Source of the DNA: an uncultured Lachnospiraceae bacterium
GTDB taxonomy: Bacteria; Bacillota; Clostridia; Lachnospirales; Lachnospiraceae
Direction: 5' to 3'
NCBI GenBank assembly: GCA_910589075.1
Contig: CAJUSK010000035.1
Location: forward strand, 1 to 64,000
Length of the DNA: 64,000 bases
Numbering within the stretch: the first letter of the stretch is position 1; each line of letters begins with the position of its first letter. Positions 42,835 through 51,215 of this stretch are shown in pieces. The position numbers and the translations under genes are program-made. Under the pieces are notes generated by a model. That model was not told the DNA's origin. It made no database searches and was given only the letters and a program-made list of their open reading frames with translations.

Positions 42835-44235
42835 ATGACAAATCAGGCGGATGTAATCATTATCGGCGCAGGTCCTGGCGGCATTTTCTGCGCATATGAA
42901 CTGCTGCGGCAAAAGCCGGGTCTGAAGGTGGTTATGATAGAGAAGGGACGTTCCATAGAAAAGCGGGAATGCCCCAAACGAAAGACAAAACAGTGTGTAG
43001 GCTGTAAGCCGTGTTCCATTACCACGGGCTTTGCGGGTGCAGGCGCCTTTTCCGACGGCAAACTTTCCCTGTCTCCTGATGTGGGCGGCAATCTGCCGGA
43101 TATTCTGGGATACGAGGAGGCAACCGCGCTGATCCGGGAGTCGGACAGTGTCTATCTGCAGTTTGGCGCGGACACCGGTGTGTACGGACTGGAGCGGGAA
43201 GCCCAGATCCGGGAAATCAGACGGAAGGCAATCAACGCCAATCTCAAGCTGGTGGAATGCCCGATCCGGCATCTGGGGACGGAAGAAGGCTATAAAATCT
43301 ATTCCCGTCTGCAAAAACATCTGGAAGAACAGGGCGTGGAACTGCATTTCCAGACGATGGTAACGGAAATCCTTGTGGAGGATGGTATTGCCACGGGGGT
43401 CAGGACAGATAGGGGCGATGTATGGTACGGCAGGGAAATCGTGGCCGCCGTAGGCAGGGAAGGCGCAGACTGGTTTAAGGGCAAATGCCTGGAAATCGGC
43501 ATTGAGACAACGCCGGGCACGGTGGATGTGGGTGTGCGTGTGGAAGTGCGGGACGAAGTGATGCAGATTCTGAACGAAAATCTGTATGAGGCAAAGCTGA
43601 TTTATCATACGCCCACCTTTGACGATAAAGTGCGCACTTTCTGTACCAATCCTTCCGGGGAAGTGGCGACGGAATATTATGAGGGCGGCCTTGCGGTGGT
43701 CAACGGCCATGCCTATAAATCCAGTGAATATAAGACAGATAATACCAATTTCGCCATACTGGTATCCAAAAATTTTACCAAACCTTTTACCACACCCATT
43801 GCATATGGAAGGAAAATCGCGGAACTTTCCAATATGCTCTGCGGCGGTAAAATACTGGTACAGACATTCGGGGATTTCAGAAGAGGGCGGAGGACAACGG
43901 AAGAGCGGTTGTGCCGGAACAATCTGATACCTACTTTAAAGGATGCGGTGCCAGGGGATCTGTCCCTTGTATTTCCCCACAGGATTATGGTGGATATAGA
44001 GGAGATGCTGCTGGCGCTGGATAAGGTGACGCCGGGGATTGCCTCCGAGGAAACACTGTTGTACGGTGTGGAAGTGAAATTTTATTCCAATAAGGTGGTT
44101 GTGAACAGGGATTTTGAGACAAGTATCCGGGGGCTGCGTGCCATTGGAGACGGGGCAGGCGTAACCAGAGGGCTGCAGCAGGCGTCTGCCAACGGAATCA
44201 GCGTAGCGAGAAGTATCATAAAATCCATGGAGTAA
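42835..44235 (+). CDS. FAD-dependent oxidoreductase (uncharacterised NAD(P)/FAD protein)
   Basis: A 466-residue flavoprotein. The ATG at 42835 gives N-terminal VIIIGAGPGGIFCAYELL, the ADP-binding loop. CPKRKTKQCVGCKPC is a distinctive cysteine cluster in this family of 'FAD-dependent proteins', followed by GFAGAGAFSDGKLSL; the C-terminus has GLRAIGDGAGVTRGLQQAS for FAD binding. These proteins are widespread in anaerobes and lack an assigned reaction; the four cysteines could hold a metal. It is followed six bases later by the foldase lipoprotein gene. Confidence 0.87.
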   Translation: MTNQADVIIIGAGPGGIFCAYELLRQKPGLKVVMIEKGRSIEKRECPKRKTKQCVGCKPCSITTGFAGAGAFSDGKLSLSPDVGGNLPDILGYEEATALIRESDSVYLQFGADTGVYGLEREAQIREIRRKAINANLKLVECPIRHLGTEEGYKIYSRLQKHLEEQGVELHFQTMVTEILVEDGIATGVRTDRGDVWYGREIVAAVGREGADWFKGKCLEIGIETTPGTVDVGVRVEVRDEVMQILNENLYEAKLIYHTPTFDDKVRTFCTNPSGEVATEYYEGGLAVVNGHAYKSSEYKTDNTNFAILVSKNFTKPFTTPIAYGRKIAELSNMLCGGKILVQTFGDFRRGRRTTEERLCRNNLIPTLKDAVPGDLSLVFPHRIMVDIEEMLLALDKVTPGIASEETLLYGVEVKFYSNKVVVNRDFETSIRGLRAIGDGAGVTRGLQQASANGISVARSIIKSME

Positions 44236-44240
44236 CCGAT

Positions 44241-45392
44241 ATGAGAAAAAGAACAGGAGACATGCCGCTGCGGCAGCCCCAGGGGACGGGCCATGGCAGG
44301 TGTTTCCGGTATCTGCTGTGCTCTGCCGCCTGCCTGCTGCTGCTTACCGGCTGCGGGAAATCGGCGGAAGAGGTAAAGGATACGGAGAAAACAGAAGAAA
44401 CGGGTGAAATCAGGGTTGTGCTTACCACCGGATTCAGCAGGGATGAGATTTTTCGGATAGAGAGCACATCCTGTTCCGTACCGGAGCTGATGGTATATCT
44501 GACCAATACCCAGAATCAGTATGAGGATATTTACGGGACGCAGATCTGGAAGAAAACGCTCAGGGGAACTACGCTGGAACAGAATGTGAAAGACACCGTA
44601 CTGGCGGAACTGGCGGAAATCAAAGTGATGAATCTGTTGGCAGAAAAATATGCCGTATCGTTGACCGAACGGGAAAAGGCGCTGGCGCAGCAGGCCGGGG
44701 CGGACTATTTTTCCTCTCTGAACGAGGCGGAAATTGACGCCATGGGTGTGGACGAGAAACTCTTGACCGCCATGTATGAAGAGTATGCCATTGCGGATAA
44801 GGTCTATCAGTATATTATCAAGGATATTAACCCGGAAATCAGCGATGATGAAGCCCGGACCATTACCATTGCCCATATTCTGATCAAGACCTATGAGCTG
44901 GACGGAAGCGGGGAACGGGTGCCTTATACCGAGGCGGACAGAAGGATGGCCCGTGAAAAAGCGGAGCAGATTCTGGCGCAGATCCGGGAGGGCGAGGATT
45001 TTGACAGCCTGGTGACAAAGTACAATGAGGACAGCAGAAGCATCTATTCGTTCGGTAAGGGAGAGATGGAACTTGGTTTTGAAAAGGCCGCTTTTAATCT
45101 GGGAACAGATGAAATCAGCGATATTGTGGAAACCGAGTACGGATACCATATTATCAAATGTATCAGCACCTTTAACCGGGAAGAGACGGACGCCAATAAG
45201 GTCAAAATCGTGGAACAGCGCAGAAAAGAAGTATTCAGCCAGGAATATGATGCCTTTGCGGATTCCCTGGCCAGGAATATGAATGCGGATGTGTGGGACA
45301 ATATTGCCATGATCCATGATGACAATGTATCCACCAGCAGCTTTTTCCGGACATATAACACCTATTTTAACGGTGTGTTCCGGCAGGAATAG
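44241..45392 (+). CDS. PrsA-like peptidyl-prolyl isomerase lipoprotein
   Basis: A 383-residue lipoprotein: signal with LLCSAACLLLLTGC and lipid-bearing Cys near residue 38. A helical SurA/trigger-like N-region (~70-200) is followed by a parvulin domain: TIAHILIKTYELDG, LAQIREGEDFDSLVTKYNED, GKGEMELGFEKAAFNLG and TEYGYHIIKC. It should help fold exported proteins on the outer face of the membrane. The N-terminus before the hydrophobic core is unusually long (24 residues), and an internal start is possible. Confidence 0.88.
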   Translation: MRKRTGDMPLRQPQGTGHGRCFRYLLCSAACLLLLTGCGKSAEEVKDTEKTEETGEIRVVLTTGFSRDEIFRIESTSCSVPELMVYLTNTQNQYEDIYGTQIWKKTLRGTTLEQNVKDTVLAELAEIKVMNLLAEKYAVSLTEREKALAQQAGADYFSSLNEAEIDAMGVDEKLLTAMYEEYAIADKVYQYIIKDINPEISDDEARTITIAHILIKTYELDGSGERVPYTEADRRMAREKAEQILAQIREGEDFDSLVTKYNEDSRSIYSFGKGEMELGFEKAAFNLGTDEISDIVETEYGYHIIKCISTFNREETDANKVKIVEQRRKEVFSQEYDAFADSLARNMNADVWDNIAMIHDDNVSTSSFFRTYNTYFNGVFRQE

Positions 45393-45411
45393 TATCTGTG
45401 GCGCACTGCCC

Positions 45412-46152
45412 TCAGTCCAGCAGCAGTTCTTCCACAGTTACAAACACATATCCCTCCTGCTGCAGCCGGTCCACGATTTCCAGCGCAGCGCTGACGCTGG
45501 AGGGGTACTGGTCATGGAGGAGGATAATATCCCCCTCTTTGATTTTTCCTATGGTGTTCTGTACGATGCAGGCGGTGTCATCGGAACACCAGTCTCTGGG
45601 GTCGATAGACCACAGTACAGGGAACATGTTCAGTTCTTCTTCATATTTTTTATTCCAGGAACCGTAGGGCGGCCTTATGTATTCCGTATCTTCTCCCGTT
45701 ATTTCCCGTATTACCTCATTGGTGGAAATGATTTCGTTGCGGAACTGTTCACCATTGGCGTTGGTGAGCTGTACATGATGGTAGGTATGGTTGCCAATGA
45801 GATGCCCTTCTTCCTGGATGCGCTTTACGATGTCCGGATATTTGGCCGCATTGGCGCCGGTGATGAAGAAGGTGGCCTTTACGCCCCGTTCTTTCAGGCC
45901 GTCCAGCAGTTTTTCCGTATAGCGGGGGTCCGGACCGTCATCAAAGGTCAGGGCAATACGTTTTCCTTCATATTGTTTTTCCTTATCCGGGGGCCTGTTT
46001 TGGGTTCCTTTTTTTGTTTCCGTTATATTGGTTTCCTGATACAGGATGGTTGGCATGAATTGGTTTGCATCCCAGAGCCGGATTCCGATAAGCAGTCCCG
46101 CCAGAAGCAGATCAAGAATTGCCATTCTTCCAACCCAGACCCTTACGTTCAT
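45412..46152 (-). CDS. Polysaccharide deacetylase (CE4/NodB family)
   Basis: A 246-residue protein with an N-terminal membrane anchor (MAILDLLLAGLLIGIRLW) and a NodB domain. Metal and catalytic motifs: ALTFDDGPDPRYT, HLIGNHTYHHVQL, RPPYGSWNKKY, and the late ILLHDQYPSSV. It likely N-deacetylates peptidoglycan or another GlcNAc polymer at the cell surface. AGAGG precedes the start. Convergent with the foldase gene (20 bases apart) and divergent from the chemoreceptor. Confidence 0.92.
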   Translation of the reverse strand: MNVRVWVGRMAILDLLLAGLLIGIRLWDANQFMPTILYQETNITETKKGTQNRPPDKEKQYEGKRIALTFDDGPDPRYTEKLLDGLKERGVKATFFITGANAAKYPDIVKRIQEEGHLIGNHTYHHVQLTNANGEQFRNEIISTNEVIREITGEDTEYIRPPYGSWNKKYEEELNMFPVLWSIDPRDWCSDDTACIVQNTIGKIKEGDIILLHDQYPSSVSAALEIVDRLQQEGYVFVTVEELLLD

Positions 46153-46268
46153 ACAGACTGCCTCTTTTCTTTGTTACTCCAGCACAGTATATGCGGAACC
46201 GGGGAGGCGGTATGACTGTTTTTTTCCTTTTTTAAATCTGTGACACTGACAGAGGTTGCGCAATGTGT

Positions 46269-46297
46269 TTGACTTTATATTGGAAGAAGTGTACAAT
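46269..46297 (+). promoter_or_regulatory. Promoter of the chemoreceptor operon
   Basis: TTGACT (46269-46274), 17-base spacer, TACAAT (46292-46297). It lies in the 330-base divergent gap between the deacetylase and the chemoreceptor, where I see no gene. Confidence 0.7.
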
Positions 46298-46482
46298 AAA
46301 AATGATAATGCTCTGAAATTTTTGTGTAATAAGCCTGAAAATATCTGTGTTATGGAGCATGTTTCCGGCAGGGATCCGGTTTTATGAAGGATTTCCGTAT
46401 CGGATATTACCTGCATGGCATGTCCCTGGATGGCAGCCGGGCGGGACGCGACAGGTATTATGTAAGGTATGGGGGGAGAGGT

Positions 46483-48492
46483 ATGAAAGAGGAAAAACAG
46501 AAAAAAATGATTTCCATTAAGGTAAAGCTGTTGGGGATCATCTTGCCGGTGGTGATAGTGATTATGGTATTGCTGGTGGGGATTTCATTTATGATCTCCA
46601 GGAATATCATCAGGGGGTATTCGGAAAATCTGCTGAGTTCTTCCATTGAAAATCAGGCAGGTCAGATTGAAGCATGGCTGAATGAAAATCTGTCCGCTTT
46701 CCAGATGGCAAAGCAGACAATCGAGCAGACAGGTCCGGACCAGCAGATGCTGCAGCAAATGCTGGACGGCTATCAGGGGTTTAATGATAATTATCCGGAT
46801 GGGCTGTATATTGCAGATGAGAAAGGAAACCTGACAACGGCCACAGGCGTGGAGCGGGCGGAGACAAATCCCACAGAGTCTGTCTGGTACAGGGAGGGGC
46901 TGACCCGCTGGAATATGGGATTCACGGAAGCCTATACCAATGAGGCGGGAGCGCCGGTTATCAGTGCATCAGGAATTTTAAAGGATGACTCTGGTGTGAT
47001 CCGGGTGATTTCCGCGGATCTGACGCTGGAGCGGATCAGTATTATTGTAAACAGCTATATTGAAATGGACCAGGCGCGCGCCTTTTTGGTGAGCAGCCGG
47101 GACGGGTCGATTCTGGCCCACCATGAAAATAACCTGATTTCCACCCGGCTCAGTGAATCTAATGATGGTTTCCTGCGGGATATAGGTGAAAAGATTGCGC
47201 ATCAGGACTTTGAGATGATGGAAATTGACGGGAATATGACTGCTTTTGCCCAGGTGCAGGGGACGGACTGGATTCTGGTTTCCTATATTCCCACGGAGAT
47301 CATTTATGCGGATATCGAAGGGGTCCGAATGCTGATGACAGTGATCGGGCTGATTTCGGTGTTGATACTGGCGGTTCTGGTGGAACGGGTGGTGCATATT
47401 GTGATCCGCCCGGTGCGGGAGCTGACCGGTGTTATCACGGCTATGACCGGCGGTGATTTCACGGTTCCCGTAAGGACGAAAAGCCACGATGAAATCGGTG
47501 TTATGAGCCGGTATGTGGAAGGGTTTATTGCCACTATGCGGGAAATGATTCATTCCATACACGGGGTTTCCGGGAAGCTCAATGAGCAGGCGGGCAACAG
47601 CAATGAAGTGTCCGGGCAGATGCATGATGCTTCCATGGTACAGAGCCATTCCATGAAGGAACTCAAGACCACAGTGGAACAGCTCTCCCAGTCTGTGAAT
47701 GAAATTGCGGACAATGCCACCACACTGGCTATGGTTGTGGCTGATACCAGAGAAAACGGTGTGCAGGTGGATCACCGGATGCAGGAGACGGTTACTGTCT
47801 CAAAACGTGGCAAAGAAGATATGCAGCGGGTAGGCAGCGCTATGGAGGATATTCATTCTTCCATGGAGAAGCTCCAGCAGGCAATCGACAAAGTCGGGAA
47901 GGCTTCAGAAGAAATCAACAATATTACGGCTGTCATCGGGAATATTGCAGATCAGACGGATTTGCTTTCGCTGAATGCTTCCATAGAAGCGGCGCGGGCA
48001 GGCGAAGCAGGCAAAGGCTTTGCAGTTGTGGCGATGGAGATCGGCCAGCTTGCCAAGACGAGCGCGGAGGCTGTACATAATATCGAAAAACTCATCGGGG
48101 AAATTCATCAGCTGGTAGGGGATACCATCAGGCAGACCGGTGAAAGTGTAAAAAATATCAATCAGAGCAGCAAGTCTGTGGGAGATGCGCTGAAAACCTT
48201 TGACACCATTTTTAATAACATCGAAGAGACAAACGGTCTGATTCAGGAAATGCTTCTGAAGGTAGGGCAGGTGGACGATGTGGCCACCAATGTGGCGGCC
48301 ATTTCCCAGGAACAGGCTGCCAGCTCCCAGGAAATACTGGCAACTTCGGAGACAATGGTGGAGCAGGCGGATCATATTACGGACAGCAGCGAACGGGTGT
48401 CTCAGGGCGCTATGGAGCTGACGGCGTCGGCGGAAGAACTGTATGGGCAGATTGCAAGGTTTAAGACGGGAAGGGAGGCTGGACAGCGATGA
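46483..48492 (+). CDS. Methyl-accepting chemotaxis protein
   Basis: A 669-residue receptor, start ATG 46483 after GGGGAGAGG (upstream ATG 46384 lacks a site). First membrane span ~15-38, an extracellular double-Cache region (~40-280, with SVWYREGLTRWNMGFTEAYT), second span ~283-305, HAMP ~306-360 (IRPVRELTGVITAMTGGDF), and the signalling domain to the end. The CheA-contacting tip is DQTDLLSLNASIEAARAGEA. The last GAAGGGAGG segment leads into the binding-protein gene with a four-base overlap, suggesting the two work together. Confidence 0.95.
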   Translation: MKEEKQKKMISIKVKLLGIILPVVIVIMVLLVGISFMISRNIIRGYSENLLSSSIENQAGQIEAWLNENLSAFQMAKQTIEQTGPDQQMLQQMLDGYQGFNDNYPDGLYIADEKGNLTTATGVERAETNPTESVWYREGLTRWNMGFTEAYTNEAGAPVISASGILKDDSGVIRVISADLTLERISIIVNSYIEMDQARAFLVSSRDGSILAHHENNLISTRLSESNDGFLRDIGEKIAHQDFEMMEIDGNMTAFAQVQGTDWILVSYIPTEIIYADIEGVRMLMTVIGLISVLILAVLVERVVHIVIRPVRELTGVITAMTGGDFTVPVRTKSHDEIGVMSRYVEGFIATMREMIHSIHGVSGKLNEQAGNSNEVSGQMHDASMVQSHSMKELKTTVEQLSQSVNEIADNATTLAMVVADTRENGVQVDHRMQETVTVSKRGKEDMQRVGSAMEDIHSSMEKLQQAIDKVGKASEEINNITAVIGNIADQTDLLSLNASIEAARAGEAGKGFAVVAMEIGQLAKTSAEAVHNIEKLIGEIHQLVGDTIRQTGESVKNINQSSKSVGDALKTFDTIFNNIEETNGLIQEMLLKVGQVDDVATNVAAISQEQAASSQEILATSETMVEQADHITDSSERVSQGAMELTASAEELYGQIARFKTGREAGQR

Positions 48493-49475
48493 AAAAAAGA
48501 TGTGGCCTGACACGGCTGATGGCACTGGGCATGGCGGTATTGCTTATGTTATCGGGGGGATGCGGCAGACAGGGCGCCCTGGGGCAGAAAGAGATACGGA
48601 TTTTTCTTTCGCTGAATGAGATGGATACTTTCCGTCAGACGCTGGTGGACGCCGCAACAGTGAAAGCGGAGCAGGAAGGGGCCGTGCTGGATGTGGGCGA
48701 TGCCCATGGATCCATTGAAACCCAGGTGGAGCAGCTCAAACAGGCGGCTGCCCAGGGGTATGATGTGATTCTGTGCAGCGCGGTATCCACGGATACGGCG
48801 GTGCAGCTCAAGATGAGCGCCGGAGATATTCCCATTGTATTTTTTAACAGTTGTCCCGATGAAAAATATCTGGAAGCGGGCAGATATGTATATGTAGGTT
48901 CTGACGAAGCGGTGGCAGGGCAGTTCCAGGCGGAGTATGCGCTGTCAAAGCTGGCGGGCAAGCAGGAGATCAATGTGGTGCTGATTAAGGGACCCAGGGA
49001 TCATTCTGCAACCATGGGCAGGACCAACGGCGTAAAACAGGCGCTGGAAGAGAGCGGAAAAACGATTCACTATGTATTTGAAGACAGTGCCAACTGGGAT
49101 ACAGAGCAGGCCAGGGAACTGTTCGAACTGTTTCTGCGTACCGGGGCAGAGGCGGATTGCGTGATCTGTAACAACGATGCCATGGCGTTAGGCGTACTGG
49201 AAGCAGGCCGGTCGGCGGGGTTGGATTTTTCAGATCTGCCGGTTCTGGGAGTGGATGCTACGGCAGACGGCTGCGAGGCGATTTCAGCCGGTGAAATGGC
49301 GTTTACCGTATACCAGTCCGGCAAAGGACAGGGTGAGGCCGCCGTGGAAATGGCAATCCGGCTGGCAGGAGGCGGTGATACCAAAGATATGGAAGGGATC
49401 ACGGAGGATGGCCGGTATGTATGGGTGGACTTTGAAAAAGTGGATGGAAGCAATGTTTCCTCCTATGGAAAGTAA
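48489..49475 (+). CDS. Sugar-type periplasmic-binding lipoprotein (RbsB/LacI-like fold)
   Basis: A 328-residue lipoprotein (signal to LLMLSGGC). The mature part is a type-1 binding protein: NEMDTFRQTLVDAATVKAEQ, LKQAAAQGYDVILCSAVSTD, ATMGRTNGVKQALEES and CNNDAMALGVLEAGRSAG, as in galactose/ribose-binding proteins. No ABC transporter gene follows; instead it overlaps the chemoreceptor by four bases (ATGA). It may present a ligand to the chemoreceptor rather than to a transporter. Ligand unknown. Confidence 0.9.
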   Translation: MKKRCGLTRLMALGMAVLLMLSGGCGRQGALGQKEIRIFLSLNEMDTFRQTLVDAATVKAEQEGAVLDVGDAHGSIETQVEQLKQAAAQGYDVILCSAVSTDTAVQLKMSAGDIPIVFFNSCPDEKYLEAGRYVYVGSDEAVAGQFQAEYALSKLAGKQEINVVLIKGPRDHSATMGRTNGVKQALEESGKTIHYVFEDSANWDTEQARELFELFLRTGAEADCVICNNDAMALGVLEAGRSAGLDFSDLPVLGVDATADGCEAISAGEMAFTVYQSGKGQGEAAVEMAIRLAGGGDTKDMEGITEDGRYVWVDFEKVDGSNVSSYGK

Positions 49476-49560
49476 GCCTGTATATCCGGCATTGTCGTAA
49501 GCTGCGGGCGAGGTGCCTTATGATTAGATGCCTGGTTTCTGTCTGGAAAGGTCTGGAAAC

Positions 49561-49608
49561 GCTGCCATTCCTGCAGGTTTTGCCTGCGGGAAATGGCAGC
49601 TTCTTTTA
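49561..49608 (+). terminator. Terminator of the chemoreceptor operon
   Basis: GCTGCCATT (49561-49569) with AATGGCAGC, extended inside by CCTGCAGG/CCTGC pairing, then TTCTTTT. The gap 49476-49782 holds only this and the rarA promoter. Confidence 0.85.
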
Positions 49609-49714
49609 TACGGCCTCTTTTATGTGCTTCTCATCTCCCCAATGCTCCGGTTTCCATTCGTTCCGCCTTTGACAGGACGATTGTGCGCTTTTACCTGAAA
49701 AACAGTAACGTATC

Positions 49715-49743
49715 TTGAATTTATACCGGCTCTCAGGTATACT
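49715..49743 (+). promoter_or_regulatory. Promoter of rarA
   Basis: TTGAAT (49715-49720), 17-base spacer, TATACT (49738-49743), 40 bases before the start. Confidence 0.65.
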
Positions 49744-49782
49744 TTTGTTACGGTTCACAGAAAAAGTCTGAGAGGTATGGAG

Positions 49783-51123
49783 ATGGATCTATTTGAATAT
49801 ATGCGGGCCAATACGATGGAAAAAGAGTCGCCGCTGGCGGCCAGGCTGCGGCCCTCCACATTGGATGAGGTAGTGGGACAGAAGCATATCATCGGGAAGG
49901 ACAAGTTGTTATATCGAGCCATTATGGCGGATAAGATCAGTTCGGTTATTTTTTATGGGCCGCCGGGCACGGGGAAAACCACACTGGCGAAGGTGATCGC
50001 CCAAACGACCAGCGCGGAGTTTACGCAGATCAATGCCACATCCGCAGGAAAAAAGGATATGGAGGAGGTAATCGGCAGGGCCAGGGACGCCATGGGAATG
50101 TATGGCAAAAAGACCATCCTGTTTATTGATGAAATCCATCGTTTTAACAAAGGGCAGCAGGATTATCTTCTGCCTTTTGTGGAAGACGGCACTGTGGTGC
50201 TCATCGGCGCCACAACGGAAAATCCCTATTTTGAGGTAAATGGCGCTTTGATTTCCCGTTCCATTATCTTTGAGCTAAAACCTCTGGAAAAGGAAGAAAT
50301 ACGGGAACTGCTGCTGCGGGCGGTTCATGACCAGGAAAAAGGGATGGGAAGCTATGGCGCGGTGATTGATGAAGAAGCCCTGGATTTTCTGGCGGACGCT
50401 GCGGGAGGGGATGCCCGTCTGGCGCTGAATGCCATAGAACTGGGCGTGATGACAACAGAGCGGTCCGGCGACGGAAAGATACATATTGATCTGGATGTTG
50501 CTTCAGAATGTATTCAGAAACGTGTGATCAAGTATGACAAGAACGGGGACAATCATTATGATACCATTTCGGCCTTTATTAAAAGTATGCGGGGGTCTGA
50601 CCCGGACGCTGCGGTGTACTATCTGGCCAAAATGCTGTATGCCGGCGAAAGCGTTACGTTTATTGCAAGGCGTATGATGATCTGCGCGTCAGAAGATGTG
50701 GGCAATGCCGATCCACAGGCATTGACCGTTGCGGTCAGCGCCTCTCTTGCCGTGGAGCGAGTAGGGATGCCGGAAGCGCAGATTATACTGGCCCAGGCGG
50801 CTTCTTACATTGCCACGGCACCCAAAAGCAATGCGGCTGTCAATGCCATAGGGGATGCCATGGACACGGTAAAAAAGACAGGGAACCTGCCCGTGCCGCC
50901 TCATCTACAGGATGCCCATTACAGAGGATCGTCCAAACTGGGCCGGGGGATTGGGTATAAGTATGCCCATGAGTATCCAAATCATTATGTAAAGCAGCAG
51001 TACCTTCCTTATGAACTCAGCGGGAAGGAATTTTACAGACCTTCGGGCAATGGGTATGAGGTGAAAATCAGGGAACATATGCAGAGAATTCGCCGGGAGG
51101 CTGCAATAGGGGAAGATGTGTGA
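49783..51123 (+). CDS. rarA: Replication-associated recombination protein A (AAA ATPase)
   Basis: A 446-residue RarA/MgsA/WRNIP1 protein acting at stalled replication forks. LAARLRPSTLDEVVGQKHI, Walker A GPPGTGKTTLA, Walker B LFIDEIHRFNKGQQD and sensor GATTENPYFEVN are typical; the C-terminal helical domain has HYDTISAFIKSMRGSDPDAA and HEYPNHYVKQQYLP. ATG 49783 has GAGG seven bases before it; ATG 49777 is too close. Monocistronic. Confidence 0.95.
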   Translation: MDLFEYMRANTMEKESPLAARLRPSTLDEVVGQKHIIGKDKLLYRAIMADKISSVIFYGPPGTGKTTLAKVIAQTTSAEFTQINATSAGKKDMEEVIGRARDAMGMYGKKTILFIDEIHRFNKGQQDYLLPFVEDGTVVLIGATTENPYFEVNGALISRSIIFELKPLEKEEIRELLLRAVHDQEKGMGSYGAVIDEEALDFLADAAGGDARLALNAIELGVMTTERSGDGKIHIDLDVASECIQKRVIKYDKNGDNHYDTISAFIKSMRGSDPDAAVYYLAKMLYAGESVTFIARRMMICASEDVGNADPQALTVAVSASLAVERVGMPEAQIILAQAASYIATAPKSNAAVNAIGDAMDTVKKTGNLPVPPHLQDAHYRGSSKLGRGIGYKYAHEYPNHYVKQQYLPYELSGKEFYRPSGNGYEVKIREHMQRIRREAAIGEDV

Positions 51124-51151
51124 CGGCCTTCGGAAATTTTGTTTCCATGTC

Positions 51152-51180
51152 ATGACAAATGTGAGGGAAAGTGGTAATAT
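51152..51180 (+). promoter_or_regulatory. Promoter of the hybrid histidine kinase / STM cluster
   Basis: ATGACA (51152-51157), 17-base spacer, TAATAT (51175-51180). No further terminator or promoter is obvious before the STM4015-like gene 42 bases after the kinase, so the cluster may be read from here. Confidence 0.5.
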
Positions 51181-51215
51181 AAAATGAATTATAAGGAAAA
51201 GCGAGGAGAGGCATT

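Noticed and set aside
42517..43710. Long open frame (397 codons) on the minus strand
   Set aside because: Antisense shadow of the PHP and FAD-protein genes, which have clear motifs.
45316..46215. Open frame of 299 codons on the plus strand
   Set aside because: Antisense to the polysaccharide deacetylase, whose NodB motifs are complete.
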